A stretch of 64,000 nt of DNA from DASYPQ01 sp046155895 (GTDB lineage: Bacteria; Planctomycetota; UBA1135; GCA-002686595). The translations under genes and the position numbers were made by a program. Position 1 is the first letter of the stretch, and each line of letters begins with the position of its first letter. The DNA lies in contig JBJXFB010000063.1 in NCBI GenBank assembly GCA_046155895.1, positions 13,394 through 77,393 on the forward strand, read 5' to 3'. The notes under the pieces are model-generated. The model ran no database searches. It was not told the origin of the DNA and saw only the letters and a program-made list of their open reading frames with translations. Below, piece after piece: positions 16,676 to 26,977 of this stretch.

Positions 16676-17854
16676 ATGACGACGGTCTTGCGGCAGGTCG
16701 GCCAGGAGCTCGACGTCCTGGGAACCGCATCGGACGACCCCTCCGCGCTGCCTCGGGCGATCGCGGCCGCGCTCGGCGCGGAGTGGATCGCCTTTCGGGA
16801 AGGGGGAGGGGAGTGGTCCGGCCTTTCGCGCGCAGATCGGGGCGGGGTCTTCCATGCCGCGGAGGCCTTCCGGCGGATCGACCTCGGCCTCCTCTCTCGT
16901 CTCCCACGCGATCGAGTGGTCCGCTTGGCCGGTCCCTCGCTCGGACGAAGCCCGCGCTACGTGGATGCTGGGTTGTGCGAGGTGCTCGTCTACATCGAGT
17001 CGGCGGGAGCCGGTCTCGGACACGTCGTGGTGATCGCGCTCGGACGCTCACTCGCGGTCGATCGAGGAGAGATCGAAGCCGTTCTCCGCGCTTGGATCGG
17101 ACTGGCGGCCCTGCGAACCAGGATGGGCCGCGTGGAGGAACATCGACAGCAGAGGGAGATGGAAGCCCGAGCAGCCTGCGCCCTGCACGATCTCCGGCAC
17201 GAGCTGACCGTCGCTGGCCTCGAGCTGGATCTCGCCTCCACCGAGTCCGCCCCCGTTCCGGGCGCGGGGAGCGATCGGATCCGTGCCGCGCTCGCCCGCG
17301 CGCGGGCGCTGTGCGAGGACGCGCTCGAGCTCCCTTCGCCGGAACACCCTCCTGCCCTTCGGATCGAGGAGCTGCTCGGTACCGAAGGCCGCGCGGCGCA
17401 CTCCGTTTCGGGTCGGGGCGATTCGATCCGGATCGAGGTTCGCTGCGAGACCGGTCTCGAGTTCCCGGTCGATCGCGGGATGCTGTCCAGGATCGTGCGC
17501 AACCTCGTGCTCAACGCGATCGAGAATTCTCCAGAGGGCGAACGCGTGGTGATCGAAGCGGAGAGAGGTCCGCAGGACCAGCTCCGTCTGCGCGTGATCG
17601 ACCAGGGCCGCGGCATGTCCGCGGTGGACCGTTCCGAGCTCTCCAGGTTCGGCCGCAGCGGGCGGGGCGGCCTGGGGATCGGCTCGGCGAGCGTCGCGAC
17701 CTGCGCCCGCTCGATCGGTGCCAGCGTGAACGTCGACTCGCACCTGGGGGCCGGGACCCGGGTCGAGTTGTCCGTTCCAGCGGCGCGAGGAAGCGCGCGG
17801 CCTAGCCCTTCGGCTCCGCGGAACCCACCGAGGCACGCAGGAACTCCCGGTTGA
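16676..17854 (+). CDS. Orphan sensor histidine kinase
   Basis: 392 residues from ATG 16676; GTG 16643 would add 11 residues and neither has a clear Shine-Dalgarno. Residues ~1-140 look like a GAF-type sensory domain without membrane helices, so the kinase is cytosolic. HDLRHEL near residue 171 is the H-box with the phosphoacceptor His. The ATPase domain has the N box (RNLVLNAIENS), G1 (DQGRGMS) and G2 (GRGGLGIG). No response regulator is adjacent. The 3' end overlaps convergent sdhB by 53 bp. Signal and partner unknown. Confidence 0.8.
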   Translation: MTTVLRQVGQELDVLGTASDDPSALPRAIAAALGAEWIAFREGGGEWSGLSRADRGGVFHAAEAFRRIDLGLLSRLPRDRVVRLAGPSLGRSPRYVDAGLCEVLVYIESAGAGLGHVVVIALGRSLAVDRGEIEAVLRAWIGLAALRTRMGRVEEHRQQREMEARAACALHDLRHELTVAGLELDLASTESAPVPGAGSDRIRAALARARALCEDALELPSPEHPPALRIEELLGTEGRAAHSVSGRGDSIRIEVRCETGLEFPVDRGMLSRIVRNLVLNAIENSPEGERVVIEAERGPQDQLRLRVIDQGRGMSAVDRSELSRFGRSGRGGLGIGSASVATCARSIGASVNVDSHLGAGTRVELSVPAARGSARPSPSAPRNPPRHAGTPG

Positions 17855-18592
17855 GCCGGGCGATGTTCGCGACCGAGATCCCCTTCGGGCACGCCGCCTC
17901 GCACTCGAAGTGGTTCGAGCAGTTGCCGAATCCTTCGCTGTCCATCTGCTCGACCATCGCGATGGCGCGAGTCTGACGCTCGGGAGCTCCCTGGGGGAGC
18001 AAGGCGAGCTGGGACACCTTGGCCGCGACGAAGAGCATCGCGGCCGCGTTCGGGCAGGCTGCGACGCAGGCACCGCAGCCGATGCAGGCCGCCGCGTCCA
18101 TGGCTTTCTCGGCGTCCGAGCGGGGAACAGGCAGGGAGTGGGCGTCGGGCGCGGAGCCGGTGTTCACGGAAACGAACCCGCCCGCGGCGAGGATCCGATC
18201 GAAGGCGCTGCGGTCGACCACGAGGTCCTTCACCACGGGGAAGGCATTGGCCCGGAACGGCTCGACGGTGATCACGTCTCCGTCGCGGAACCGGCGCATG
18301 TGCAGCTGGCAGGCGGTCGTCTCGCGCTCCGGACCATGGGCCTGACCGTTGATCACGAGGCTGCAGGAGCCGCAGATGCCTTCGCGGCAGTCGTGATCGA
18401 AGGCGACCGGTTCCCGGCCGCTTCCGAGGAGCTGCTCGTTCAGCATGTCGAGCATCTCGAGGAACGACATGTCCGGCGAAACCGTCTTCAGCGCGTAGGT
18501 CTCCAGGGCGCCGGGCGCCGACGCCCGCTTCTGACGCCAGACGCGGAGGGTGATGCGCATGGCGCCGCGATCCTCGGTTCCGTGGGCGGTGC

Positions 18593-18596
<4 letters not shown>
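17802..18596 (-). CDS. sdhB: Succinate dehydrogenase/fumarate reductase iron-sulfur subunit
   Basis: 264 residues. Carries electrons from the FAD subunit to the membrane quinone. The 2Fe-2S site is CREGICGSC plus the later Cys in TACQLHM; the C-terminal half has CIGCGACVAACPNA and CSNHFECEAACPKGI for the 4Fe-4S and 3Fe-4S clusters. ATG overlaps the sdhA stop by 4 bp, so the subunits are translationally coupled. The order C-A-B and the form of each subunit match the b558 type known from Bacillus, Bacteroidetes and planctomycetes. Confidence 0.95.
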
Positions 18597-20544
<1,948 letters not shown>

Positions 20545-20548
<4 letters not shown>

Positions 20549-21210
20549 GATCCTGCTCCGGCGACGAGGAACACGATGGGGAACGCGGCGAAGCCCAGTC
20601 CCAGCAGGATCGCCAGCGCGATGCCGACCTTTTCCAGCGCCGGGTTCAGGTGGGGGTGATTGGCACCCAGGGACTGGAAGGCGCTCCGGAACGCGTGCCG
20701 GAGATGGAGGGCGAGGGCCGCCACCCCGGCCAGGTAGATGGCCGCACCGACCGGCGTGGCGAGCCGCTCCTTCACGAAAGCCGCCAGGCTCGAAGGCGGC
20801 GGATCGTCGAGGAGCTTCCCGATCCGGAAGTCGTACAGGTGGATCAGGAGGAACACCAGGACGAGAAGGCCCGTGATCAGCATCGAGCCGGAGGCGATGG
20901 TCCGGCGTCCGAGGTCGGCCCGAACCGCGTATCCCTGCGAACGCGCGTCGCGGTTCTGGAAGCTGACCCGCAAGGCCATGGCGATGTGCACGACGAACAG
21001 GAGTCCGAGGGCGAGCTCCGCGAGCGGCAGCAGTGGATTGGATTCGAGCAAGTGCGCATACGAATCGAAGGCTGCGCCGTCCTTGTCCGAGAAGATCAGC
21101 AGGTTGCCGGCGAGGTGCGCGATCAGGAACCCCACCAGCAGGAGCCCCGACACCGCCATGACGTACTTCTTGCCGACGGACGACGACAAGCATCTCCGGA
21201 TCCAGGTCAT
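20545..21210 (-). CDS. sdhC: Succinate dehydrogenase cytochrome b558 subunit
   Basis: 221 residues with five hydrophobic helices. Anchors SdhAB in the cytoplasmic membrane and passes electrons through haem to quinone. Helix histidines suited as haem ligands are in LIAHLAGN, VVHIAMALRV, LLIHLYDF and LHLRHAFRS. The N-terminus (SSVGKKYVMAVSGLLL) is the typical opening of the TIGR02046-type b558 subunit. First gene of sdhCAB; a candidate promoter lies in the tail of the upstream hydratase gene. Confidence 0.92.
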
Positions 21211-21239
21211 CGCTTGGGGAGCCGCCGCAAGAATCCTAG

Positions 21240-21267
21240 ATCATCCATTCGCGGATTCGCGCGTCAA
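21240..21267 (-). promoter_or_regulatory. Possible promoter of sdhCAB
   Basis: Minus strand TTGACG (21267-21262), 16 bp, GATGAT (21245-21240). It lies across the end of the MaoC-like gene and would give a leader of about 20 nt before the sdhC ATG. Confidence 0.4.
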
Positions 21268-21756
21268 CTCCCGACGCCGATCGGCCTTCCGGAGCATCAG
21301 CGTGGTCCACGATCCCTGGATCACGATCTCCTGGCGCTGATTGAGCACGCGCGCGTCGAATCGAATCCATCCGCGGCGGACGGAGGGTGCGGGATCCTTG
21401 GCGGCGACGGTGAGCTCGAGGCGCACCTCGTCACCGGGGATCACCGGACTCTGGAACTCGATCACCATGTCGGTCAGTGCGGCGATCGTGCCGTTGAAGA
21501 TCCCCAGCTGCCAGGCGAGACCGCTGGCGACCGATTGGACGAGGAGCCCGTGGGCGATCCGGCTGCGGAAGACCGACCGGGCGGCGAACTCTGCATCCGT
21601 GTGGAGCGGGTTGAAGTCGCCCGAGAGTTCCGCGAAGGCGTCGATGTCCGGCTGATCGATCCTTCGGGTGGGGCTTTGGAACGAGCGCCCGAGGTCGAAC
21701 TGGTCGAACAGCAGACCGGGCGCGGGCGAGGAGTCGCCATGTCGGGCTGCCGGCAT
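21241..21756 (-). CDS. MaoC-like hot-dog hydratase
   Basis: 171 residues from ATG 21756; ATG 21786 would add 10 residues. DIDAFAELSGDFNPLHTDAEFAARSVFRS carries the Asp and His of the MaoC/(R)-specific enoyl hydratase active site (D...NPLH), followed by the IAHGLLVQSVASGL helix and a typical hot-dog tail (VIPGDEVRLELTV). Hydrates or dehydrates an acyl thioester, acyl chain unknown. Upstream is an unusually AT-rich stretch that probably holds its promoter. The end lies 30 bp before sdhC, so partial co-transcription with sdhCAB is possible. Confidence 0.8.
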   Translation of the reverse strand: MPAARHGDSSPAPGLLFDQFDLGRSFQSPTRRIDQPDIDAFAELSGDFNPLHTDAEFAARSVFRSRIAHGLLVQSVASGLAWQLGIFNGTIAALTDMVIEFQSPVIPGDEVRLELTVAAKDPAPSVRRGWIRFDARVLNQRQEIVIQGSWTTLMLRKADRRRELTRESANG

Positions 21757-21786
21757 CGCGGCGCAGGGTAGCGCGTGGCCAGCCAT

Positions 21787-21822
21787 CGTATATAGCCACA
21801 TAACGTACATTATCAGACATAC
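21787..21822 (-). promoter_or_regulatory. AT-rich promoter/operator region of the MaoC-like gene
   Basis: About 36 bp of AT-rich sequence in a 70% GC background. It contains TATATA and GATAAT on the minus strand (possible -10 boxes) and an imperfect 14-bp palindrome ATAACGTACATTAT at 21800-21813. No good -35 match, so an activator or extended -10 could be needed. Confidence 0.4.
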
Positions 21823-21864
21823 CGGCCTACGTGCGGCGCGCTCTGTTCCGACGTGGGGAGGCAT

Positions 21865-23550
21865 TCAGGCCTGGAGAAGCTCCCGGATCTCCGAGGGGTA
21901 GCACGCTTCGACCGCGAAGCCTCGGGCTTCCGAGCTTCGCCCACGCACCCAGTCTCCGGGCCGCAGGTGCTCGAGCACGGCCGAGCTCAGCTCCGCCTTC
22001 GTCTGCCTGCCGGGGATGTTGCACAGGAGAGCCTCGCTGGCTCCCAGCCGCTCGACGAGCTCGAGCCACTCGGAGCCGCTGGTGCCCACTCCGGCCGCGC
22101 AGGCCCGATTCGCGAGCGCCACGCGCGGAAGGGAGTGCCGGAGCCGTTCGAGGATCGGACCGAACTCGCTCTGGAGCGGCACGTCGTGGTTCTCCTCGGC
22201 CCAGCGGCAGAAGCGTTCGAGCCCCTCGAGCAGGATCTCCGCATCCTCGGCATCACGCAGGGCGCCCGACTCGATCACCCGGCGGCACGCGAAGTCCGTC
22301 AAGTCCCGGCGCCCGAGATCCTCCAGGTTGCCGACTCGCTCGGCGGACGCGCCGAGTCCCCGCAAGACCTGGTAGCGCTTGGCCCGCCCCGCGCCGTGGA
22401 CGAGCTCCTCTTCCCAGAGGAACTCCTCGACCACTCCGCCGACGACTCCGGGGAGTTCCGGTGCCGACTCCTCCTCGTCCTCGAGTTCCTCGCCCGACTC
22501 GGAGCCTTCCAGGTCCAGGTCGTGTTCGAGATCCCGGATGGCCTGATCGAGCGGAGTTCCCTCACGTCTCTTGCGGTCGAATTCGGCGATCGCCGTCGCG
22601 ACATCGGCTCGCGGCGCACCCGGATCGGGACTGCGCGGAACCTGCTGGCTGGGTTCCCTCGCCACGGTGTGCATCTCGTCCCAGGCATCGATCAGGACCG
22701 CGCGGGCGGCGTCGAGATCCACGGAGGTCTCGAAGGCGAGCGTGTCGAGGACGTCGCGGAGCACGTCGTCTCCCCCCGGGAGGACCTTCGTCGGGTCCGG
22801 CGCCTCGCTGGACAGCCACTCGAGGAACTCGTCGGCGTCCTCGGGAGACAATCCGTTTTCCAGGAACAGCTCCCGCGCCAACGCGACGGCTCCCCCTCGA
22901 CGGGTTCGTCCCGCGAGAGCCTTCCTGGTCCAGGTCCGGAGGATCGCCTCGATCTCCGACTGGCCGAGCGTCGAACGTTGGCCCGACGCAGGAGTTCTTT
23001 GGGCGCGCGCCCGCTCGAAGTCCGCGCGCACGGCCGCCAGCAGCGAGGCATTCCGCCACGTCGAGGCGGCAGGCGACACGAGGTGTGTCCGTTCGCCGAT
23101 CGGGTACACGCGTCCGGCGACCAAGTCCCCCACGGCCAGAGCCGGCTGGTTCTCGGCCGCGACGGCCGAGCACTCGAATGAGCCGGCGAGATCCTCGAGC
23201 CTGAGAGTCCCCCCGGCCTCGACGGCGGTAACCTCGAACAGGCTCGCGTGCGAACCCTCCAACGCGGTCTTCGACTCATCGGGATCCACGCTGGACTCCA
23301 GCGCGCATCGTTCGAGCAGGGACGCGATCCGCAGCTGCTGACTCGGGGGGTTCGAGCGCTCGATCAGGAACCACTCGAGATGCCTGCGCTCGGCCGGACC
23401 CGAGGCCTCGTTCGCCAAGGGCGCGTCACCACCCTGAAAAAAATCTGGGCCGCTAGCCCGCAATTCCCCGCTCAGGACGGGGTCGAGCCGGATCGCGGCC
23501 TCGACGGCGTCCATCCATCGGTCGAACGTGTTGGAATCCTGATGATCCAC
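21865..23550 (-). CDS. Large acidic hypothetical protein
   Basis: 561 residues from GTG 23550, which has AAGG about 7 nt upstream; ATG 23514 would remove 12 residues. No family is recognised. It has no signal peptide or membrane helix, is rich in Glu, Asp and Leu, and has a highly acidic linker (SESGEELEDEEESAPELP) at about residue 360 separating a beta-containing N-terminal half from a helical C-terminal half. The C-terminal part (LERLRHSLPRVALANRACAAGVG) resembles no known motif. Single gene, divergent from cvpA with 67 bp between starts. Likely cytosolic; function unknown. Confidence 0.6.
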   Translation of the reverse strand: MDHQDSNTFDRWMDAVEAAIRLDPVLSGELRASGPDFFQGGDAPLANEASGPAERRHLEWFLIERSNPPSQQLRIASLLERCALESSVDPDESKTALEGSHASLFEVTAVEAGGTLRLEDLAGSFECSAVAAENQPALAVGDLVAGRVYPIGERTHLVSPAASTWRNASLLAAVRADFERARAQRTPASGQRSTLGQSEIEAILRTWTRKALAGRTRRGGAVALARELFLENGLSPEDADEFLEWLSSEAPDPTKVLPGGDDVLRDVLDTLAFETSVDLDAARAVLIDAWDEMHTVAREPSQQVPRSPDPGAPRADVATAIAEFDRKRREGTPLDQAIRDLEHDLDLEGSESGEELEDEEESAPELPGVVGGVVEEFLWEEELVHGAGRAKRYQVLRGLGASAERVGNLEDLGRRDLTDFACRRVIESGALRDAEDAEILLEGLERFCRWAEENHDVPLQSEFGPILERLRHSLPRVALANRACAAGVGTSGSEWLELVERLGASEALLCNIPGRQTKAELSSAVLEHLRPGDWVRGRSSEARGFAVEACYPSEIRELLQA

Positions 23551-23617
23551 GGCGTGCCTTGGGGTATGGATATGTTCCCGAGTGTAGCGATCCCAGCTCG
23601 TCCGCGACTTCCCGAGC

Positions 23618-24250
23618 ATGCATCCATTCGACCTTCTCGCCTGCGCGCTCGCCCTGCCGAGCGTCGATTCGCCCGTCGGACCCGGCGGGCTGAACCTGGT
23701 CGATCTGATCGGCCTGGGTCTCGTCATCCTCTTCCTGGCTCTGGGCGCGCTGCGGGGACTGTGGTGGCAGGTCGTGCGGCTCCTCGGCATCGTCGCCGTC
23801 GTCGCCCTAGCACGCGCCGCCGCACCCCGGTTCTCGCCACCGCTCGCGGAGGGCATCCCGGGGCTAGGGCGCCATGCCGCGAACGGGATCACATGGCTCT
23901 TCGTGCTCCTGATCGGGCTCATCGCGGTGGCCGTGGTCGGCCGAGTCGGACGCGCGAACATCGCGGCCGCGCAGCTCGGCATGTTTGACCGCGTCGGGGG
24001 TGCGATCGCGGGTGTGTTCTCCGGGGTCCTCGTGCACATCGCCTTCCTTCTCGTCGCTTTCCAGATCGCGTCGCCCTCTTGGAGGGCCGAGCGGCTGGCG
24101 GGAACCCAGAGCGAGGCGCTGCTCTCGACCGTCGGCCGCAAGTTCCCCGTGCTGCTCGATGCGCGGGCGGCCGAGTCGGTGCCCGATGAACCCGGAAGCT
24201 CCCGGCGCGCGACCGACGAGCCGGGCACTTCCGGCGGCGTCGTCCGCTGA
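23618..24250 (+). CDS. CvpA-family membrane protein
   Basis: 210 residues with four hydrophobic helices and a polar C-terminal tail. VDLIGLGLVILFLALGALRGLWWQ at the start and FDRVGGAIAGVFSGVLVH in the third helix region are the two signatures of the CvpA family (related to colicin V production proteins). Role in most bacteria is poorly defined; envelope maintenance has been suggested for the family. Ends just ahead of a cobalamin riboswitch. Confidence 0.75.
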   Translation: MHPFDLLACALALPSVDSPVGPGGLNLVDLIGLGLVILFLALGALRGLWWQVVRLLGIVAVVALARAAAPRFSPPLAEGIPGLGRHAANGITWLFVLLIGLIAVAVVGRVGRANIAAAQLGMFDRVGGAIAGVFSGVLVHIAFLLVAFQIASPSWRAERLAGTQSEALLSTVGRKFPVLLDARAAESVPDEPGSSRRATDEPGTSGGVVR

Positions 24251-24291
24251 CGCGGGCCTCGGCGCCGGTTGACGGGCACTCCGGGCTCGCC

Positions 24292-24492
24292 TAGAGTGCC
24301 TCGCGCTCCTTTCCATCCCGCGAACGCGGCGGGGAAGCAGGTGTGAATCCTGCACGGTCCCGCCACTGTGAGTCGCGTGTTCGCGCTCTCCACAGCTCCG
24401 ACGATCCTTCGCGGAGCAGGTCACTGGGACGCATCGTCCTGGGAAGGCCGGGGAGCCGGACGATCCGACGAGTCAGGATATCCGACGCGTGT
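24292..24492 (+). promoter_or_regulatory. Cobalamin (B12) riboswitch
   Basis: The conserved core is clear in order: GGGGAAGCAGGTG, TGAATCCTGC, CGGTCCCGCCACTGTGA (24334-24370), CACTGGGA and GGGAAGGCCGGGGAGCC in the middle (24422-24456), and the B12 box GAGTCAGGATATCC (24470-24483). It is followed by about 150 nt before the ATG at 24639; GGCCG/CGGCC (24601-24605, 24615-24619) forms a small hairpin just before the Shine-Dalgarno and may be part of the switch. Outer boundaries are approximate. Coenzyme B12 binding would be expected to lower expression of the downstream gene. Confidence 0.92.
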
Positions 24493-24638
24493 CGCATCAC
24501 CGCCGACCTCGAGGCAAGGCATCCGGCGACTCGCAGCGGATCCTCCGCGCGGGCCAACACGTTCCGCGACGGCGCGGGACCTGGCGGATGCATGCACCGC
24601 GGCCGGCCCTTCGACGGCCAATCGAACGGAGAACCGCC

Positions 24639-25949
24639 ATGCTGCGAATTCACTGCAATCCCCCGGGCTTCACGGCCCTGACCGCGCTCGTCCTCGCCCT
24701 GCCCGCAACCGGCGTCCGGGCCGCTCCGGCCGCGCCCGACACGCTGTCCCCAGGCTTCGTGCCTCACGCCGCGCGCCCGGTGGGCGCCTTCGACGCCTAC
24801 GCCACCTTGCCGAACTCCGACCGCATCGTCTCCGACGGCACGACGGTGTGGCGCGAGGCCGATGACGGGACTGTCCTGCTGGTGCTCGGCACGTTTCCCG
24901 CGCCCGTGTTCGCGAGCTTCGTCCTCCCCGACCCGACGTCGACCTTTGCGCTGGTCGGCGAGAGCAGCAACGGCGAGATCTATCGAGTCGAGCTGGCGGG
25001 AGGCGGTTTCAACTTCCTGTGCGACCTCGACTACAACTTCGACGCCCGTTTCGAGGACGCCGGACACGTCCTCGTCAGCGCGGCGACCTGCGGCTTCATG
25101 TGCGGCAACGAGATCCACCGCGTCGACCTCGCGAACGGCGGGACGACCCTGGTCGCGGTGGTCAGCGGGCCCTCGGGCCCTCTCGCGAGGGCGGCGAACG
25201 GCGACCTGTATTACGGCGTGAATCCCGACTGGCCGGCGACCACGGGCTCGATCATCCGCTGGTCGGCGGCGCAGGTCTCGAGCGGCACGCTCCTGACCGA
25301 AGCAGCGGCCGCGATCCTTGCCTCGGGAATCGACCCCGCCAGCTCGATGGAACTCGAGCCGGTCTTCGGCAACCTGTTCGTGACGCAACCGGTGTTCGGG
25401 AACACGAGTCACGTGCGCGAGTACACGCCTGACGGCCAGCTCCGCGGGATCGTCGCGGCGAGCCCCGAGTACTTGTCCGGGGTCGAGTTCTTGCGCACGA
25501 CGGGGATCGGTTCCTTCCAGGCCTTTCAGCCAGCGGGCGTTCGCCTCCTCTACCGCGCGACCGACTACTCCGCCAACACGTCCGCGGTCAGATCGGTCCG
25601 CCCCAGGCGGCCCCGCGCCTCGACCAGCGGCCCCGGCCTCACCGGTCCAGGGATCGTGACCATCCAGGTGAAGGACGCGCTGCCGAATGCGTCCATCTCG
25701 CTCCTCATGGGCGCCACGGCGCATTACGACGCGAACGAGGCCACCTACGACCGCGGGTACTTCCTGTTCCACACCGGGATGCCCCTGACCGGGATCCGCC
25801 CGCTCGGAACCGTCACGACGGATTCGAACGGCGACGGCAGCTTCCAGTGGGTCAACCGCGGGGGCCTGCAGGGCACGCGCGTCTTCCAGGCGCTGATCCG
25901 CGACGCCACCGGCCGACTCATCGGGAGCTCGACCGCAGCGTTCAATTGA
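24639..25949 (+). CDS. Secreted beta-propeller-like protein under B12 riboswitch control
   Basis: 436 residues. Signal peptide at 1-~30 (FTALTALVLALPATGVRA). Residues ~35-320 look like a propeller of short strands with repeated xxGEIYRVELAGG / GNEIHRVDLANGG units; four cysteines cluster in the second blade. The last ~100 residues form a beta-sandwich-like domain (GPGIVTIQVKDALPNASIS to the C-terminus) of a kind often ending planctomycete secreted proteins. GGAG lies 7 nt before the ATG. No B12-binding or TonB-receptor feature is visible; a role in corrinoid capture at the surface is an inference from the riboswitch only. Confidence 0.75.
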   Translation: MLRIHCNPPGFTALTALVLALPATGVRAAPAAPDTLSPGFVPHAARPVGAFDAYATLPNSDRIVSDGTTVWREADDGTVLLVLGTFPAPVFASFVLPDPTSTFALVGESSNGEIYRVELAGGGFNFLCDLDYNFDARFEDAGHVLVSAATCGFMCGNEIHRVDLANGGTTLVAVVSGPSGPLARAANGDLYYGVNPDWPATTGSIIRWSAAQVSSGTLLTEAAAAILASGIDPASSMELEPVFGNLFVTQPVFGNTSHVREYTPDGQLRGIVAASPEYLSGVEFLRTTGIGSFQAFQPAGVRLLYRATDYSANTSAVRSVRPRRPRASTSGPGLTGPGIVTIQVKDALPNASISLLMGATAHYDANEATYDRGYFLFHTGMPLTGIRPLGTVTTDSNGDGSFQWVNRGGLQGTRVFQALIRDATGRLIGSSTAAFN

Positions 25950-25959
25950 GTCGCCGCGG

Positions 25960-26247
25960 TCAGACCGAACGCACGCCCCGGACCCAGGCGCATCGTTCGC
26001 GCAGGCGGGCTTCGACGGCCTGAGACAGGGTCGTCGCTTGCGCATGACACCCCGCGCACGCTCCAAGGGCGTGCAAGGAGACCCAGCCGTCCTCGACGGC
26101 GACGAGTTCGAAGTTCCCGCCGTCGAGGGCGAGGAGCGGGCGGATCTCGTCGAGGACGGCCTGGACGGCGCGCACGTGATCTGGGTCGCCCGTCGGAGCG
26201 CGTCGGCCGGCGTGCTCCGAGCCGAGGAGTCGCGAGAGCCAGGTCAT
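25960..26247 (-). CDS. NifU-like C-terminal domain protein
   Basis: 95 residues. VQAVLDEIRPLLALDGGNFELV and GACAGCHAQATTLSQAVE are the two hallmarks of the NifU C-terminal (Nfu) domain; the CxxC (Cys-Ala-Gly-Cys) binds an Fe-S cluster for delivery to apo-proteins. The residue after CxxC, usually Pro, is His here. Its ATG overlaps the previous stop by 4 bp. It converges on the riboswitch-controlled gene with a 10-bp gap. Confidence 0.88.
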   Translation of the reverse strand: MTWLSRLLGSEHAGRRAPTGDPDHVRAVQAVLDEIRPLLALDGGNFELVAVEDGWVSLHALGACAGCHAQATTLSQAVEARLRERCAWVRGVRSV

Positions 26248-26846
26248 GCCGGATCCGTGGAGGGCAGGAGCCAGCCGGTTGGAAAGGACAACGACCAGCC
26301 TCCCCCACCGAGGCCCAGCACGCTGCCGGGAAGATCGCGCTCGAGTCGTCGCCGCAGGAACGACGGATCGGCGCCCACGGCCCCGGCCTCGAATCGTGCG
26401 CCCTCGCCCGACGTGCGGATCGTCCAGGCCAGCGACTGCCCCGGCTGCAGGGATCGACCGGATTCGTAGAGCCAGGTGCCCAAGGCCCAGGGCAGCTGCC
26501 AACCGTCCGCGACGTGCGGAGCGAGGTCGGGCAACGGCGTCCCGGGATCGCCCAGGTCGCGCCCCTCGCGCCGGAGGCACTCCTGGACGCACGCGACGAG
26601 CGGCCGCAGGCCGTGCCGCTCGCGCCTGGCGAGCAGGAGATGCGCGCCGTGAGCCGACGCGAGCAGGGCCAGGAGCCAGCCGGTCTCGTCGACGACTTCG
26701 CTCGTCTCGGCCAGGTCGCCGCCGCGCGCCTCCAAGGCACCCGGATCGAGGGCGAGGAGCGCGCTGAGCCCGTTCAGGTGCTGCGTCGCGTTCGCCACCC
26801 GGTGCAGGAGCACCGGGAGCATCGCGCGAGCCAGAGGATCCCTCAT
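26244..26846 (-). CDS. Hypothetical protein with histidine-kinase-like H-box
   Basis: 200 residues. LLHRVANATQHLNGLSALLAL at 13-33 resembles the phosphoacceptor helix of histidine kinases or Hpt-type domains; the remainder has a vague ATPase-like tail (LGLGGGGWSLSFP) but no N or G1 box, so it is at most a degenerate kinase or phosphotransfer protein. The ATG at 26846 lies 3 nt after the encoded CCA of tRNA-Leu, so tRNA 3' processing would leave an almost leaderless mRNA; ATG 26822 is an alternative. Coupled to the NifU-like gene by a 4-bp overlap. Confidence 0.6.
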   Translation of the reverse strand: MRDPLARAMLPVLLHRVANATQHLNGLSALLALDPGALEARGGDLAETSEVVDETGWLLALLASAHGAHLLLARRERHGLRPLVACVQECLRREGRDLGDPGTPLPDLAPHVADGWQLPWALGTWLYESGRSLQPGQSLAWTIRTSGEGARFEAGAVGADPSFLRRRLERDLPGSVLGLGGGGWSLSFPTGWLLPSTDPA

Positions 26847-26849
26847 GTC

Positions 26850-26935
26850 TGGTGCCGAGGCGGGGACTTGAACCCCGACTCCCTTGCGGGAAATGGATTT
26901 TGAATCCATCGCGTCTGCCATTTCGCCACCCCGGC
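26850..26935 (-). tRNA. tRNA-Leu, anticodon CAA
   Basis: 86 nt including an encoded CCA. Acceptor GCCGGGG pairs with CCTCGGC; anticodon stem ATGGA/TCCAT encloses loop TTCAAAA, giving anticodon CAA; a long variable arm (TTTCCCGCAAGGGAG) marks a class II leucine tRNA; T-loop GTTCAAGTC is standard. Confidence 0.95.
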
Positions 26936-26945
26936 GGAAGGAGGA

Positions 26946-26975
26946 AGCGTAGTCCGCGGATCGCCCGGGCCGCAA
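26946..26975 (-). promoter_or_regulatory. Promoter of tRNA-Leu(CAA)
   Basis: Minus strand TTGCGG (26975-26970), 18 bp, TACGCT (26951-26946), then 10 bp to the tRNA. The tRNA-Trp gene at 62600 has nearly the same pair (TTGCCG, 18 bp, TACGCT), which strengthens both calls. Confidence 0.55.
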
Positions 26976-26977
26976 GG

